Source: Lentilactobacillus buchneri (GTDB lineage: Bacteria; Bacillota; Bacilli; Lactobacillales; Lactobacillaceae). From it: a stretch of DNA of 64,000 nucleotides. The first letter of the stretch is position 1, and each line of letters opens with the position of its first letter. This document shows positions 9,600-17,550 of this stretch, in pieces. The stretch spans positions 2,294,001-2,358,000 of the forward strand of contig NZ_CP073066.1 of NCBI RefSeq assembly GCF_018314255.1, in the 5' to 3' direction. A program made the position numbers and the translations under genes. Below the pieces are notes generated by a model. The model searched no databases and had not been told where the DNA came from. It was given only the letters and a program-made list of their open reading frames with translations.

Positions 9600-9653
9600 T
9601 AAAATATGGTATATTATCATGGTTAATGAATTGAATGAGGATGGGAGTTTCTA

Positions 9654-10802
9654 ATGGCAGAAAAAGATTATTATGATATTCTTGGAGTTTCCAAGGACGC
9701 CAGCGATGACGAAATCAAACACGCCTATCGTAAGCTTTCTAAAAAGTGGCATCCAGATATCAATAAAGCGCCGGATGCTGAAGCAAAATTTAAGGAAATC
9801 AATGAAGCATATGAGACATTGAGTGACCCACAAAAGCGCGCCAACTATGACCAATACGGTTCAGCTGATGGTGCCGGTGCCGGCTTTGGCGGCGGTAGCC
9901 AAGGCGGGGGCTTTGGTAACTTTGGCGGTAGCGCTGGTGGATTTGGTTTTGATGACATTTTCAGTCAGTTCTTTGGTGGCGGCCAACAGCGGGCAGATCC
10001 GTCCGCACCCCAACAGGGCCGTGATCTTCAATACCAGATGACCCTTGAATTTGAGGAAGCCATTTTCGGTAAGAAGACCGTGATCAAGTACAACCGTGAA
10101 GCCCAGTGTAAGACTTGTGGCGGGACGGGTGCCAAGCCTGGTACTTCACCAGTCACTTGTTCCAACTGTGGCGGCCGTGGTTACGTTACCACTGAGACCA
10201 ACACCCCACTTGGCAGAATGCAATCCCGTCAAGTTTGCCCGGTTTGTCATGGGACTGGTAAAGAAATCAAGGAAAAGTGCCCAACCTGTGGCGGTAGTGG
10301 TAAAACTGATGAGCGTCACGAACTTGAAGTCAACGTACCAGCCGGAATTGATGACGGTCAGCAAATGCGTCTTCAAGGCCAAGGTGAAGCCGGGGACAAT
10401 GGTGGTCCTTACGGTGACTTATACATTGTCTTCCGAGTCAAACCCAGCAAAGACTTTACGCGTGATGGGTCAACAATCTACGTTGACCAGCCCATCACTT
10501 TTGCCAGAGCAGCACTTGGTGGCAAGATCAAAGTCAAAACGGTTCATGGCGATGTTGAGTTAAAGGTACCAGCCGGAACCCAGACCGGGACAACTTTCCG
10601 TCTCAAAGGTAAGGGTGCGCCTCGCCTTCGTGGTAACGGTAATGGCGACGAGCGGGTGACCGTTAATGTGGTTACACCCAAGTCGCTTAATAAGAATCAA
10701 AAGATTGCCTTGGAAGCATTCGCCAAGGCCAGTGGTGACAACATTGCTGGCAAGGGCGGTAGTAATTTTTTTGACAAGATGAAAGATGCTTTTGATAAAT
10801 AA
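9654..10802 (+). CDS. dnaJ: Chaperone DnaJ (Hsp40)
   Basis: DnaJ stimulates the DnaK ATPase and delivers substrates. The 382-residue protein has the J domain with the HPD motif (KWHPDINK at about 31-38), a Gly/Phe-rich region (about 75-110), four CxxCxGxG zinc repeats ([32 protein letters not shown], about 148-220), and the C-terminal substrate-binding domains. It is a full-length type I Hsp40. ATG 9654 follows GAGGATGGGAG. It sits about 110 bases after dnaK, behind a hairpin, and ends before a terminator. Confidence 0.97.
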   Translation: MAEKDYYDILGVSKDASDDEIKHAYRKLSKKWHPDINKAPDAEAKFKEINEAYETLSDPQKRANYDQYGSADGAGAGFGGGSQGGGFGNFGGSAGGFGFDDIFSQFFGGGQQRADPSAPQQGRDLQYQMTLEFEEAIFGKKTVIKYNREAQCKTCGGTGAKPGTSPVTCSNCGGRGYVTTETNTPLGRMQSRQVCPVCHGTGKEIKEKCPTCGGSGKTDERHELEVNVPAGIDDGQQMRLQGQGEAGDNGGPYGDLYIVFRVKPSKDFTRDGSTIYVDQPITFARAALGGKIKVKTVHGDVELKVPAGTQTGTTFRLKGKGAPRLRGNGNGDERVTVNVVTPKSLNKNQKIALEAFAKASGDNIAGKGGSNFFDKMKDAFDK

Positions 10803-10814
10803 CATGATCATGTG

Positions 10815-10856
10815 GAGGGGTCAGCCGGCTGTTTTGCCGTTGCTTGACCTCTTTTT
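10815..10856 (+). terminator. Terminator after dnaJ
   Basis: GAGGGGTCA (10815-10823) pairs with TGACCTC (10845-10851) with one bulged G, with further inner pairing, followed by TTTTT. It ends the heat-shock cluster. Confidence 0.72.
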
Positions 10857-10908
10857 ATGTCAAGGCAACCCTGCTGGTTCCGTTTAACTTTGGATAAACT
10901 GGAATGGC

Positions 10909-10917
10909 TGGTATAAT
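10909..10917 (+). promoter_or_regulatory. Extended -10 promoter for lepA
   Basis: TGGTATAAT contains a perfect TATAAT (10912-10917) with an extended TG. A weak -35 (TTGGAT, 10890-10895) lies 16 bases upstream. It is 35 bases before the lepA ATG. Confidence 0.68.
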
Positions 10918-10952
10918 TATTATCAGTAAACAAATGAAAGTGAGAATACAAC

Positions 10953-12791
10953 ATGGATTTAGATAAAATGAAGAATCACCAAAAATATATTCGAAACTTT
11001 TCCATCGTTGCTCACATCGACCATGGGAAATCGACCTTAGCCGATCGAATTCTGGAAATGACGGATACCGTTGCCAAGCGGGATATGAAAGATCAATTAC
11101 TGGATAACATGGACCTCGAACGTGAGCGGGGCATTACGATCAAATTAAACGCCGTGGAATTGACGTATCATGCCAAAGACGGCCACGACTATGAGTTTCA
11201 TTTGATTGATACCCCAGGACACGTTGACTTCTCCTATGAAGTTTCTCGAAGTCTGGCTGCCTGTGAGGGTGCCGTCCTGGTTGTCGATGCAGCACAGGGA
11301 GTCGAAGCTCAGACACTGGCGAACGTTTATCTGGCGATTGATGACAATTTGGAAATTGTGCCAGTCATTAATAAGATTGATTTGCCCTCGGCTGAACCGG
11401 AAAAGGTCCGAGAAGAAATCGAAAACGTGATTGGCTTGGATGCCTCTGATGCCGTTCTGGCCAGCGCAAAAAAGGGGATCGGTGTACCAGAATTGTTGGA
11501 ACAAATTGTCCACAAAATTCCCGCGCCCGACGGAGACGTTGAAGGACCCCTAAAGGCCCTGGTCTTTGACTCGGTTTATGATGATTACCGTGGAGTCGTT
11601 TTAAGTGTCCGTTTATTCGAAGGCACTGTTAAACCCGGTGACAAGATCAAAATGATGAACAGCGGCAGTGAATATGAAGTCACTGAAGTGGGGGTTAACT
11701 CGCCTAAACCTGTTAAACGCGACTATCTGATGTCTGGAGACGTTGGTTACATCACCGCCAGCATCAAAGATATTACCCAAACCCGAGTTGGTGATACCGT
11801 CACCAATGCCCTTGATCCTGCAGATGAAGCACTCCCGGGTTATCGGGAAATGCACCCGATGGTTTATGCCGGACTTTATCCAACTGACAATGCCAAGTTT
11901 GACGATTTACGTGAAGCATTGGAAAAATTGAAGTTGAATGATGCAGCACTGGAGTTTGAACCGGAAATTTCCAAGGCGCTGGGATTTGGTTTTCGTTGCG
12001 GATTCTTGGGCCTGCTGCATATGGACGTGGTTCAGGAACGTTTGGAACGGGAATTTAATCTGGAGCTGATCACCACGGCACCATCAGTAACCTATGAGGT
12101 CAAGCTAACGGATGGCGAGTCCAAAGAAGTTGAAAATCCATCTGAAATGCCGGATGTTTCTGCTATCAAGCAAATTTCTGAGCCATACGTCAAAGCAACC
12201 ATTATGGTACCCAATGATTATGTCGGCCCAGTTATGGAACTTTGTCAAAGACGACGGGGTGAATTTGACACAATGGAATACCTTGATGAGTATCGGGTCA
12301 ACGTGATTTATCACATGCCTTTATCCGAAATTATCTTTGATTTCTTTGACAAATTAAAATCCAGCACCAAAGGCTATGCATCCCTTGACTACGAGTTGGA
12401 GGACTACAAACCCAGCGACCTGGTCAAAATTGATATTTTGCTGAATGGTGAAAAGGTGGATGCTTTAAGCTTCATTTCTCACCGTCAATTTGCCGCACCA
12501 AGAGCTCGGGACATCGTTGGTAAACTCAAGAATATCATTCCCCGACAGAACTTTGAAATTCCCGTCCAAGCAGCCATTGGCGCCAAAATTATTGCCAGAA
12601 CCAATATTAAGGCCTATCGCAAGGATGTGACCGCCAAGTTATATGGTGGTGATCGAACCCGGCGGATGAAACTCTTGGAGAAGCAAAAGGTTGGTAAAAA
12701 GCGGATGAAGGCTGTTGGAAAAGTGGATATTCCTCAGGAGGCCTTTATGGCTGTTTTGCAGACTGATGAGGAAGAAAAAGGCGACAAATAG
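10953..12791 (+). CDS. lepA: Elongation factor 4 (LepA, back-translocating GTPase)
   Basis: LepA/EF4 is a ribosome-associated translational GTPase related to EF-G. The 612-residue protein has the G domain (AHIDHGKST near residue 20, DTPGHVDF at about 86-93, NKIDLP at about 140), EF-G-like domains II, III and V, and the family-specific C-terminal domain with [18 protein letters not shown] second ATG at 10968 is possible but would lose only five residues. It has its own promoter. The region after it begins the variable islet. Confidence 0.98.
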   Translation: MDLDKMKNHQKYIRNFSIVAHIDHGKSTLADRILEMTDTVAKRDMKDQLLDNMDLERERGITIKLNAVELTYHAKDGHDYEFHLIDTPGHVDFSYEVSRSLAACEGAVLVVDAAQGVEAQTLANVYLAIDDNLEIVPVINKIDLPSAEPEKVREEIENVIGLDASDAVLASAKKGIGVPELLEQIVHKIPAPDGDVEGPLKALVFDSVYDDYRGVVLSVRLFEGTVKPGDKIKMMNSGSEYEVTEVGVNSPKPVKRDYLMSGDVGYITASIKDITQTRVGDTVTNALDPADEALPGYREMHPMVYAGLYPTDNAKFDDLREALEKLKLNDAALEFEPEISKALGFGFRCGFLGLLHMDVVQERLEREFNLELITTAPSVTYEVKLTDGESKEVENPSEMPDVSAIKQISEPYVKATIMVPNDYVGPVMELCQRRRGEFDTMEYLDEYRVNVIYHMPLSEIIFDFFDKLKSSTKGYASLDYELEDYKPSDLVKIDILLNGEKVDALSFISHRQFAAPRARDIVGKLKNIIPRQNFEIPVQAAIGAKIIARTNIKAYRKDVTAKLYGGDRTRRMKLLEKQKVGKKRMKAVGKVDIPQEAFMAVLQTDEEEKGDK

Positions 12792-13144
12792 GTACTTTTA
12801 CTGGACCATTGGTCTTAACGACAATTATTTATTCAGGTCAATAACCCTTGCCCATGCCCGTTACCTGAGGAACCGTAGTACAGCTAGAAATTTCATAAAA
12901 AAGCAAGCAACAGCCAGTGATATTGAGGAAATCAAATCACTGATTCGTTTCAGGCAGGCGATGCTTGTTAGCAACGACACTTCGTTTGAGTAAACGGGAG
13001 CGTTGGTTGATGGTTGCGACACTAAATTAAGATAATTTTGGTATTTAAAAGACGTCTTACTAGGCGCCTTTTCTATTGAGACAGCCTTTATGACGTCAAA
13101 AAAGACCGCAGCGAAATAACTCGTTGCGATCAGATGTCTTCAAA
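12792..13144. other. Gene-poor spacer after lepA, with a possible gene remnant
   Basis: About 350 bases with no convincing complete gene. A reading frame ending at 12993 has a protein-like C-terminus (KKQATASDIEEIKSLIRFR) but no plausible start codon downstream of lepA, so it may be a decayed gene end. A weak hairpin, AAAAGACG (13047-13054) with CGCCTTTT (13065-13072), could terminate lepA transcripts. The right edge holds the terminator of the minus-strand gene that follows. Confidence 0.5.
13098..13131 (-). terminator. Terminator of the minus-strand helix-turn-helix gene
   Basis: Read on the minus strand, GATCGCAACGA pairs with TCGCTGCGGTC with one mismatch and one G-T pair, around a six-base loop, followed by six T residues. 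It lies 14 bases beyond the stop codon of the gene at 13145. Confidence 0.82.
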
Positions 13145-13588
13145 CTATTTTGTTGGACTCGTTAATTGTGTACTATCAGATAACGCGCGGCTGTAAATGG
13201 TCTCTAAGTGTTCCAGCTCCAGCTTGTTGGCGATAACATCGTTAAATAACTGTTCAATGGCCGCTGTCATAGCTTTTTCGTCCGGCAGGGCATTTGTGGC
13301 CTCAGCCTTGGCCTGTTGCATTTGGTATAACTCCTGCAGGAGATTAATGAGTCGATGACGAAAATGGGATAACTGTACCGAATGAGGCAGGTCATCATTT
13401 TCGTGTTTGACATGGTAATCAAAATACCGTTCCAGTTTTTCAACCGTCCCCAGTGATAAGTTATCCACCAGTCGCGTGTGATTTCTGAGTCGGATGATAA
13501 TTGATGAGTTCACCCCGGTCAACTTCTGGATCTGATAGGCACTGTCTTCACTGTCGAGGACAGCTTGAACCTTTTGTCTTGCATCCAT
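13145..13588 (-). CDS. Putative DNA-binding protein with N-terminal helix-turn-helix
   Basis: A 147-residue protein I do not recognise as a named family. Residues about 12-55 (AYQIQKLTGVNSSIIIRLRN followed by SLGTVEKLERYFDY) look like an XRE/Cro-type helix-turn-helix: a helix, a turn after TGV, a recognition helix, then a helix setting the end of the domain. The C-terminal half is helical and rich in Leu, Gln and Glu, possibly a dimerisation region. The ATG at 13588 is preferred to the one at 13594 because the GGGGG ribosome binding site (13600-13596 on this strand) is seven bases away. Its 5' side is cut by an IS30 element inserted only 36 bases upstream, leaving its likely promoter beyond the element. 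A regulator role is inference only. Confidence 0.7.
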   Translation of the reverse strand: MDARQKVQAVLDSEDSAYQIQKLTGVNSSIIIRLRNHTRLVDNLSLGTVEKLERYFDYHVKHENDDLPHSVQLSHFRHRLINLLQELYQMQQAKAEATNALPDEKAMTAAIEQLFNDVIANKLELEHLETIYSRALSDSTQLTSPTK

Positions 13589-13619
13589 ATTCATTCCCCC
13601 GGAAATTTAGAATTTGATG

Positions 13620-13623
13620 ATAA
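13620..13623 (+). repeat. Left copy of the target-site duplication of the IS30 element
   Basis: ATAA directly before the left inverted repeat is repeated as ATAA at 14667-14670 directly after the right inverted repeat. Short duplications of two to four bases are usual for IS30-family insertions. Confidence 0.6.
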
Positions 13624-13647
13624 GGTAGATTGTAAAATTAATCCGAA
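13624..13647 (+). repeat. Left terminal inverted repeat of the IS30 element
   Basis: 24 bases starting GGTAGATTG and ending TTAATCCGAA; 22 of 24 match the complement of the right end. Confidence 0.9.
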
Positions 13648-13722
13648 CGCTGTTCGGGCAAAAAAGATCAGCTTCCTTTAAAATGGTGTTTACCACAAAC
13701 CCATCTTTTAGGAGCTGATCTT

Positions 13723-14652
13723 TTGTCTAGTATAACCTATTCCGAACGAATTAAAATCGAAACCTTTTGTGAACTAGGGCTGTCCAATATCCAAATGGGC
13801 GTTCGGCTGAACCGATCACCGTCAACAATTTCTTATGAATTATCTCGATGTCAACCTTATCAGGCTGAATTAGCACAAACAGATGCCGAATACAAGCGAT
13901 CACGATGTGGTCGGAAAACTAAGCTGAGCGATGAGTTAAAGCAAAAAATTCTCAACCATTTACGTCTAAGCTGGTCACCAGGAATGATTGCTCACGAATT
14001 TAAACTAGCTACTAAATCTATTTATAATTGGCTAAATCAGGGGAGAATTGATTTCTCCTTGAATGATCTACCTGAACATGGCGTACGCCAACGGCGTAAC
14101 GTTGACCAACGATCCAAATATAATCAATCTTTGGGGCGATCAATTGAACAGCGTCCCATGATGATTAATCAACGTAATCGCATCGGCGATTTTGAACTAG
14201 ATACAGTCGTTGGTCCTCGTGGGCATAGTAAGGCAGTTTTATTAACTTTAATCGATCGCAAATCACGGTTCCTTTGGGCATACCGGTTAAAAGATCGGAC
14301 GACAGCGACTGTTAATGAAGCACTAACTAAGTTCCTAACCACTTTTAATGGTCCGGTGCACAGCTTTACTGTGGACCGTGGCACTGAGTTTAGTGGGCTA
14401 GTATCACTTGAATCACAATATGGTATTAAGACCTATTACTGCCATGCTTATACGCCAGCTGAGCGCGGCAGTAATGAACGATTTAATCGGAACTTACGCT
14501 ATTTTTATCCTAAGGGGACTTATTTTGAGCACATTAGTGCTCAAGGCTTGAAAACCACCTTACTCGAAATTAATCAGAGACCACTTAAAATACTTGACTG
14601 GCAAACACCTTATCAGGTCATGCTGACCAATTTGTCAAAAAATTCGGATTAA
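13723..14652 (+). CDS. IS30-family transposase
   Basis: A 309-residue transposase. The N-terminus has the IS30 helix-turn-helix (YSERIKIETFCELGLSNIQM followed by RLNRSPSTISYEL, about 5-40). The catalytic DDE core is visible: first Asp in DFELDTVVG (about 163), second in TVDRGTEFSG (about 219), Glu in ERGSNERFNRNLR (about 253), ending with the typical NQRPLKILDWQTPYQ region. The start is TTG 13723 after AGGAG at 13710. No frameshift or stop interrupts it, so it is probably active. It ends within the right inverted repeat. Confidence 0.95.
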   Translation: MSSITYSERIKIETFCELGLSNIQMGVRLNRSPSTISYELSRCQPYQAELAQTDAEYKRSRCGRKTKLSDELKQKILNHLRLSWSPGMIAHEFKLATKSIYNWLNQGRIDFSLNDLPEHGVRQRRNVDQRSKYNQSLGRSIEQRPMMINQRNRIGDFELDTVVGPRGHSKAVLLTLIDRKSRFLWAYRLKDRTTATVNEALTKFLTTFNGPVHSFTVDRGTEFSGLVSLESQYGIKTYYCHAYTPAERGSNERFNRNLRYFYPKGTYFEHISAQGLKTTLLEINQRPLKILDWQTPYQVMLTNLSKNSD

Positions 14653-14666
14653 ATTTGCAATCTACC
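14643..14666 (-). repeat. Right terminal inverted repeat of the IS30 element
   Basis: Complement reads GGTAGATTG and ends TTAATCCGAA; two mismatches to the left repeat. It overlaps the transposase 3' end. Confidence 0.9.
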
Positions 14667-14696
14667 ATAAAAAGGTTGCTTCGGCGTATGTATATC

Positions 14697-14737
14697 TTGT
14701 CACATTTACCATATGACAAGTGACATATAATTGTCAA
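14697..14737 (-). promoter_or_regulatory. Promoter with evenly spaced operator-like half sites
   Basis: TTGTCA (14697-14702), 11 bases, TGACAA (14714-14719), 11 bases, TTGTCA (14731-14736): three alternating half sites at 17-base intervals, so two inverted repeats share a middle arm. On the minus strand a consensus -35 TTGACA (14737-14732) overlaps the rightmost half site, with a weak -10 (TATGGT, 18-base spacer) between. It points at the helix-turn-helix gene, but the IS30 element lies between. Confidence 0.55.
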
Positions 14738-14768
14738 ATTTTTCGCTATCTCAATAGCGGTGTGTCTG

Positions 14769-15164
14769 CTAACCAATCCGCAATTCGGTGACTAATTTGG
14801 TATCGATAACCGGCTTGCCGTCCTCTCCCTGGTGGTGAACGACGCGACCCAACATGCCATTATCGATGACGTATTGATCAAAGAACTGCTTGGTTGGGAC
14901 CTGCAGGAGGCTTCGGTCATGCGACTGTTCAAAAGCCACTTGATCCAAGACCAAGTCTTTTGGAGTGGCAGAAAAAATATTATAAATTGCTTTAAGGGCG
15001 ACTTCACCTGATTTCAAAATGGTGGTATCCAAATAACTTCTTAGGAATAACTGATGGCCCTCAAAAACCGTATCACTTGAATGTGATTCCAACACTGCCC
15101 GGTAGCGAATCTCAATCGTGTCGGGTCGAATCTTATTGATAAATCGAATGCGGAATAATTCCAT
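14769..15164 (-). CDS. Hypothetical protein, 131 residues
   Basis: No family recognised. The frame is open to 15215, but the ATG at 15162-15164 follows a perfect AAAGGAG ribosome binding site, so it is chosen. The product starts MELFRIRFINKIRPDTIEIR and is mixed alpha/beta in character, without a signal peptide, membrane segment or zinc motif. It is divergent from the small gene at 15331, and the 166-base AT-rich space between them could hold promoters for both. Downstream (left) a CGCTA/TAGCG hairpin at 14744-14759 lacks a T-run on this strand. Base composition is like the surroundings. Its function is unknown. Confidence 0.72.
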   Translation of the reverse strand: MELFRIRFINKIRPDTIEIRYRAVLESHSSDTVFEGHQLFLRSYLDTTILKSGEVALKAIYNIFSATPKDLVLDQVAFEQSHDRSLLQVPTKQFFDQYVIDNGMLGRVVHHQGEDGKPVIDTKLVTELRIG

Positions 15165-15330
15165 TATTCTCAGCTCCTTTCCTACATCATATGCTAAACT
15201 TGTTAAGGAGTGCAACTTTGATTCATTATGAGAAAATGTTTGCGTTTCTTCTCACATTCAATTATTATATATATTAATTGTTTTTTTATTCGATTCGAAA
15301 AATTAAAATTTAATAAGCTGGGAGGTGTTA

Positions 15331-15672
15331 ATGATTCTAAGTCGAACAAAACAATATTTAAGAAAAAACGGTTACTTCTATAAAAAAGAATATATTCGGC
15401 CCTTACTGACACCGGATAATATTTATATTTTCAGATTTGGCCGCGACCGCTTGGATAACCGGCTTATTATTCGCTACAGTCATAAGTGGACTGGCAGACA
15501 GCGAATCAACGAAATTGATTTACGGCTGCATAAGCAAAAGCATCCCCGGATTTTCGAGAACGAATCCGAACTATTGAACTACTTGGAAGGACACCTATTG
15601 AAGCACGAGGCAAAGGTCCGTGCGCGTGAGAAAGAAAAACAACATGAAATATCAGATGGTGCATCTAAGTGA
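15331..15672 (+). CDS. Hypothetical basic protein, 113 residues
   Basis: No family recognised. It begins MILSRTKQYLRKNGYFYKKE after a strong GGGAGG ribosome binding site (15320-15325); the ATG at 15331 fits better than the in-frame GTG overlapping that site. The protein is strongly basic (many Arg, Lys, Tyr, His), with a charged C-terminal helix, HLLKHEAKVRAREKEKQHE. The composition would suit nucleic-acid binding, which is only an inference. It is divergent from the gene at 14769-15164 and is followed by a terminator-like hairpin, so it is probably a single-gene transcript. Confidence 0.72.
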   Translation: MILSRTKQYLRKNGYFYKKEYIRPLLTPDNIYIFRFGRDRLDNRLIIRYSHKWTGRQRINEIDLRLHKQKHPRIFENESELLNYLEGHLLKHEAKVRAREKEKQHEISDGASK

Positions 15673-15687
15673 TATGGATTCGAAATC

Positions 15688-15732
15688 AAAGCTGGTTTTT
15701 GCCTCATTGTGGGGTGAAGCCAGCTTTCATTT
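15688..15732 (+). terminator. Terminator-like hairpin before prmA
   Basis: AAAGCTGG (15688-15695) pairs with CCAGCTTT (15720-15727), with further pairing in the long loop, followed by CATTTTAG. The T-run is weak. Confidence 0.55.
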
Positions 15733-15759
15733 TAGAATCAACCGACAAAGGAGAATTCC

Positions 15760-16722
15760 ATGGACTGGACAGAATTATCAATTATGACGACAAGTGAAGC
15801 GGTTGAGGCCGTTGCCAACATTTTGATGGCATACGGGGCGACCGGGGTTTCAATCGAAGATGCCAAAGATTTTGAGAAATTAAAACCCGGCCGCTACGGA
15901 GATCATGGTGAAATTGTCGATCCTAAAGACCTGACTCACGTTAGGCAGGGGGCGATTGTATCCGCTTATTATCCCAACAATCAGCATATTGATGCCCAAG
16001 CAGACCAAATTGCCACCAAGGTCCGAGGTTTGGCGAAGTTTGATTTGAATCCCGGACCAGCAGAAGTTCACCTGACGCCAGTCGTGAATCAAGATTGGCA
16101 AACTGCCTGGGAGAAGTATTACCATCCAGTATCAATTTCGCGATTCATCACCATTGTTCCCAGTTGGGAAGACTATCAGCCAAAATCCGCTCAGGAAAAA
16201 ATTGTCCGCTTGGATCCTGGAATGGCCTTTGGAACTGGAACCCATCCAACTACCCGACTATCACTTCAGGCTTTGGAAATGGTCATGCAGGGCGGCGAAT
16301 CAATTCTGGATGTCGGCACTGGTTCCGGTGTTTTAAGCATCGCCGCCAAGTTGATGGGCGCGGGGGAAATCCACGCGTTCGACGTTGACGACATCGCTGT
16401 TGAATCTGCAGAAAAGAACATTCAACTCAATCCAGGTGCTAAAGGAATCCACGTCGCGGCAAACGACCTGCTGGCCGGAATTCACACTCAAGTTGATATC
16501 GTGGTTGCCAACATTTTGGCCGAAATTATCGTGCCGCTGGTTCCCCAAGCATGGGATAATCTCGTTCCTGGTGGCTTTTTCCTCACATCCGGGATTATCA
16601 AGGACAAATTTGCAACCGTTGAAAATGCGATGACCTCACAAGAATTTCAAATCATTGAAACCTTGAGAATGAAAGATTGGTATGGGGTCATCGCCCAAAA
16701 GCCAAAGGATGAGGACAAATAA
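15760..16722 (+). CDS. prmA: Ribosomal protein L11 methyltransferase
   Basis: PrmA trimethylates lysines and the N-terminus of ribosomal protein L11 with S-adenosylmethionine. The 320-residue protein has the N-terminal substrate-recognition domain (WTELSIMTTSEAVEAVANIL) and a C-terminal Rossmann methyltransferase fold: FGTGTHPTTRLSLQ at about 163-176, the SAM loop ILDVGTGSGVLSIAAKLMGA at about 185-204, and VANILAEIIVPL at about 249, containing the NxL motif. ATG follows AAAGGAG. The stop overlaps the rsmE start by one base, so they are coupled. Confidence 0.96.
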   Translation: MDWTELSIMTTSEAVEAVANILMAYGATGVSIEDAKDFEKLKPGRYGDHGEIVDPKDLTHVRQGAIVSAYYPNNQHIDAQADQIATKVRGLAKFDLNPGPAEVHLTPVVNQDWQTAWEKYYHPVSISRFITIVPSWEDYQPKSAQEKIVRLDPGMAFGTGTHPTTRLSLQALEMVMQGGESILDVGTGSGVLSIAAKLMGAGEIHAFDVDDIAVESAEKNIQLNPGAKGIHVAANDLLAGIHTQVDIVVANILAEIIVPLVPQAWDNLVPGGFFLTSGIIKDKFATVENAMTSQEFQIIETLRMKDWYGVIAQKPKDEDK

Positions 16723-17462
16723 TGCAACACTATTTTGTAAGTGAACATTTAACTGTGGGACAGTCGATTGAACTTCCCAAAACAATTTCTCATCATTTAT
16801 GCAGAGTTTTGCGTGCCGAAGTTGGTGACCGGTTTGAACTGGTTGGCGATGACCACCAGGTGTACGAGGCTGAAATTGGTCGACTGGAGGGAAACCAAGT
16901 CGCCGCCAATATTATCAAGCCACTTGATCACAACGTTGAATTGCCGGTCGATGTCACGATTGTCAGTGGTCTGTCCAAGGGCAACAAGCCCGAATGGATT
17001 GTTCAAAAGGCTACTGAACTTGGTGTGGCTCACGTGATTTTCCTGCCGATGGACTGGTCGATTGTTAAATGGGATCAAAAAGCAACTAAAAAAATTACCC
17101 GGCTGAATGAAGTTGCGTTGAGCGCTGCTGAGCAGTCTCATCGAAACGTCGTGCCAACAGTGGCTTATTTAAGCGGATTAGATGCTTTATTCCAATTAGA
17201 TTTTGATACCCAATTGGTCGCTTATGAGGAGTCCGCCAAGCAAGGCGAGGAAACCAATTTGGTGAAGGCCGTCAGGCAAACTGCTTCAGGCGGCACCATG
17301 GCGGCTGTCTTCGGTCCGGAAGGCGGCGTTAGTCCGGCTGAAGTTACCCAATTAGTCGATCACGACTTTGTGTTAGCTGGTCTTGGGCCACGGATTTTGC
17401 GGACTGAAACAGCCCCACTGTACTTTCTCAGTGCCGTTTCAACGCTGACCGAACTGATTTAG
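16722..17462 (+). CDS. rsmE: 16S rRNA (uracil-1498-N3)-methyltransferase
   Basis: RsmE methylates U1498 in 16S rRNA and belongs to the SPOUT (trefoil knot) family. The 246-residue protein has an N-terminal PUA-like domain (HHLCRVLRAEVGD) and the knot region with KGNKPEWIVQKATELGV, SAAEQSHRNVVP and the SAM-binding FGPEGGVSPAEV and LGPRILRTETA motifs near the C-terminus. Length is normal. It is coupled to prmA by a one-base overlap and followed by the relA gene after a spacer of 88 bases. Confidence 0.96.
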   Translation: MQHYFVSEHLTVGQSIELPKTISHHLCRVLRAEVGDRFELVGDDHQVYEAEIGRLEGNQVAANIIKPLDHNVELPVDVTIVSGLSKGNKPEWIVQKATELGVAHVIFLPMDWSIVKWDQKATKKITRLNEVALSAAEQSHRNVVPTVAYLSGLDALFQLDFDTQLVAYEESAKQGEETNLVKAVRQTASGGTMAAVFGPEGGVSPAEVTQLVDHDFVLAGLGPRILRTETAPLYFLSAVSTLTELI

Positions 17463-17550
17463 TTTGCTGAATAACTTTGACAACAATGATATTATTATGA
17501 TAAAGATGATTTGATGATGCCTTTGGGCAAATGAGAGAAGAGTTGATACA

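Larger units (their letters stand above)
13624..14666 (+). mobile_element. IS30-family insertion sequence, complete (1043 bp)
   Basis: A full insertion sequence bounded by 24-base terminal inverted repeats that match at 22 of 24 positions: left 13624-13647 (begins GGTAGATTG), right 14643-14666 (its complement). It carries one intact transposase gene and is flanked by a four-base ATAA duplication. The size and the single DDE transposase fit the IS30 family. The intact ends and gene suggest a recent insertion. It lies between a promoter-like region on the right and the minus-strand helix-turn-helix gene on the left. Confidence 0.93.

Noticed and set aside
12715..12993. A 92-codon open frame crossing the lepA stop
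   Set aside because: Its first 25 codons are an out-of-frame shadow of lepA and it has no ribosome binding site. Only its tail might be a remnant, so no gene is called.
12792..15759. A defence or toxin-antitoxin system in the islet
   Set aside because: The helix-turn-helix gene has no adjacent toxin-like partner on the same strand, and neither small orphan gene shows a known toxin, nuclease or effector motif, so the idea is not supported.
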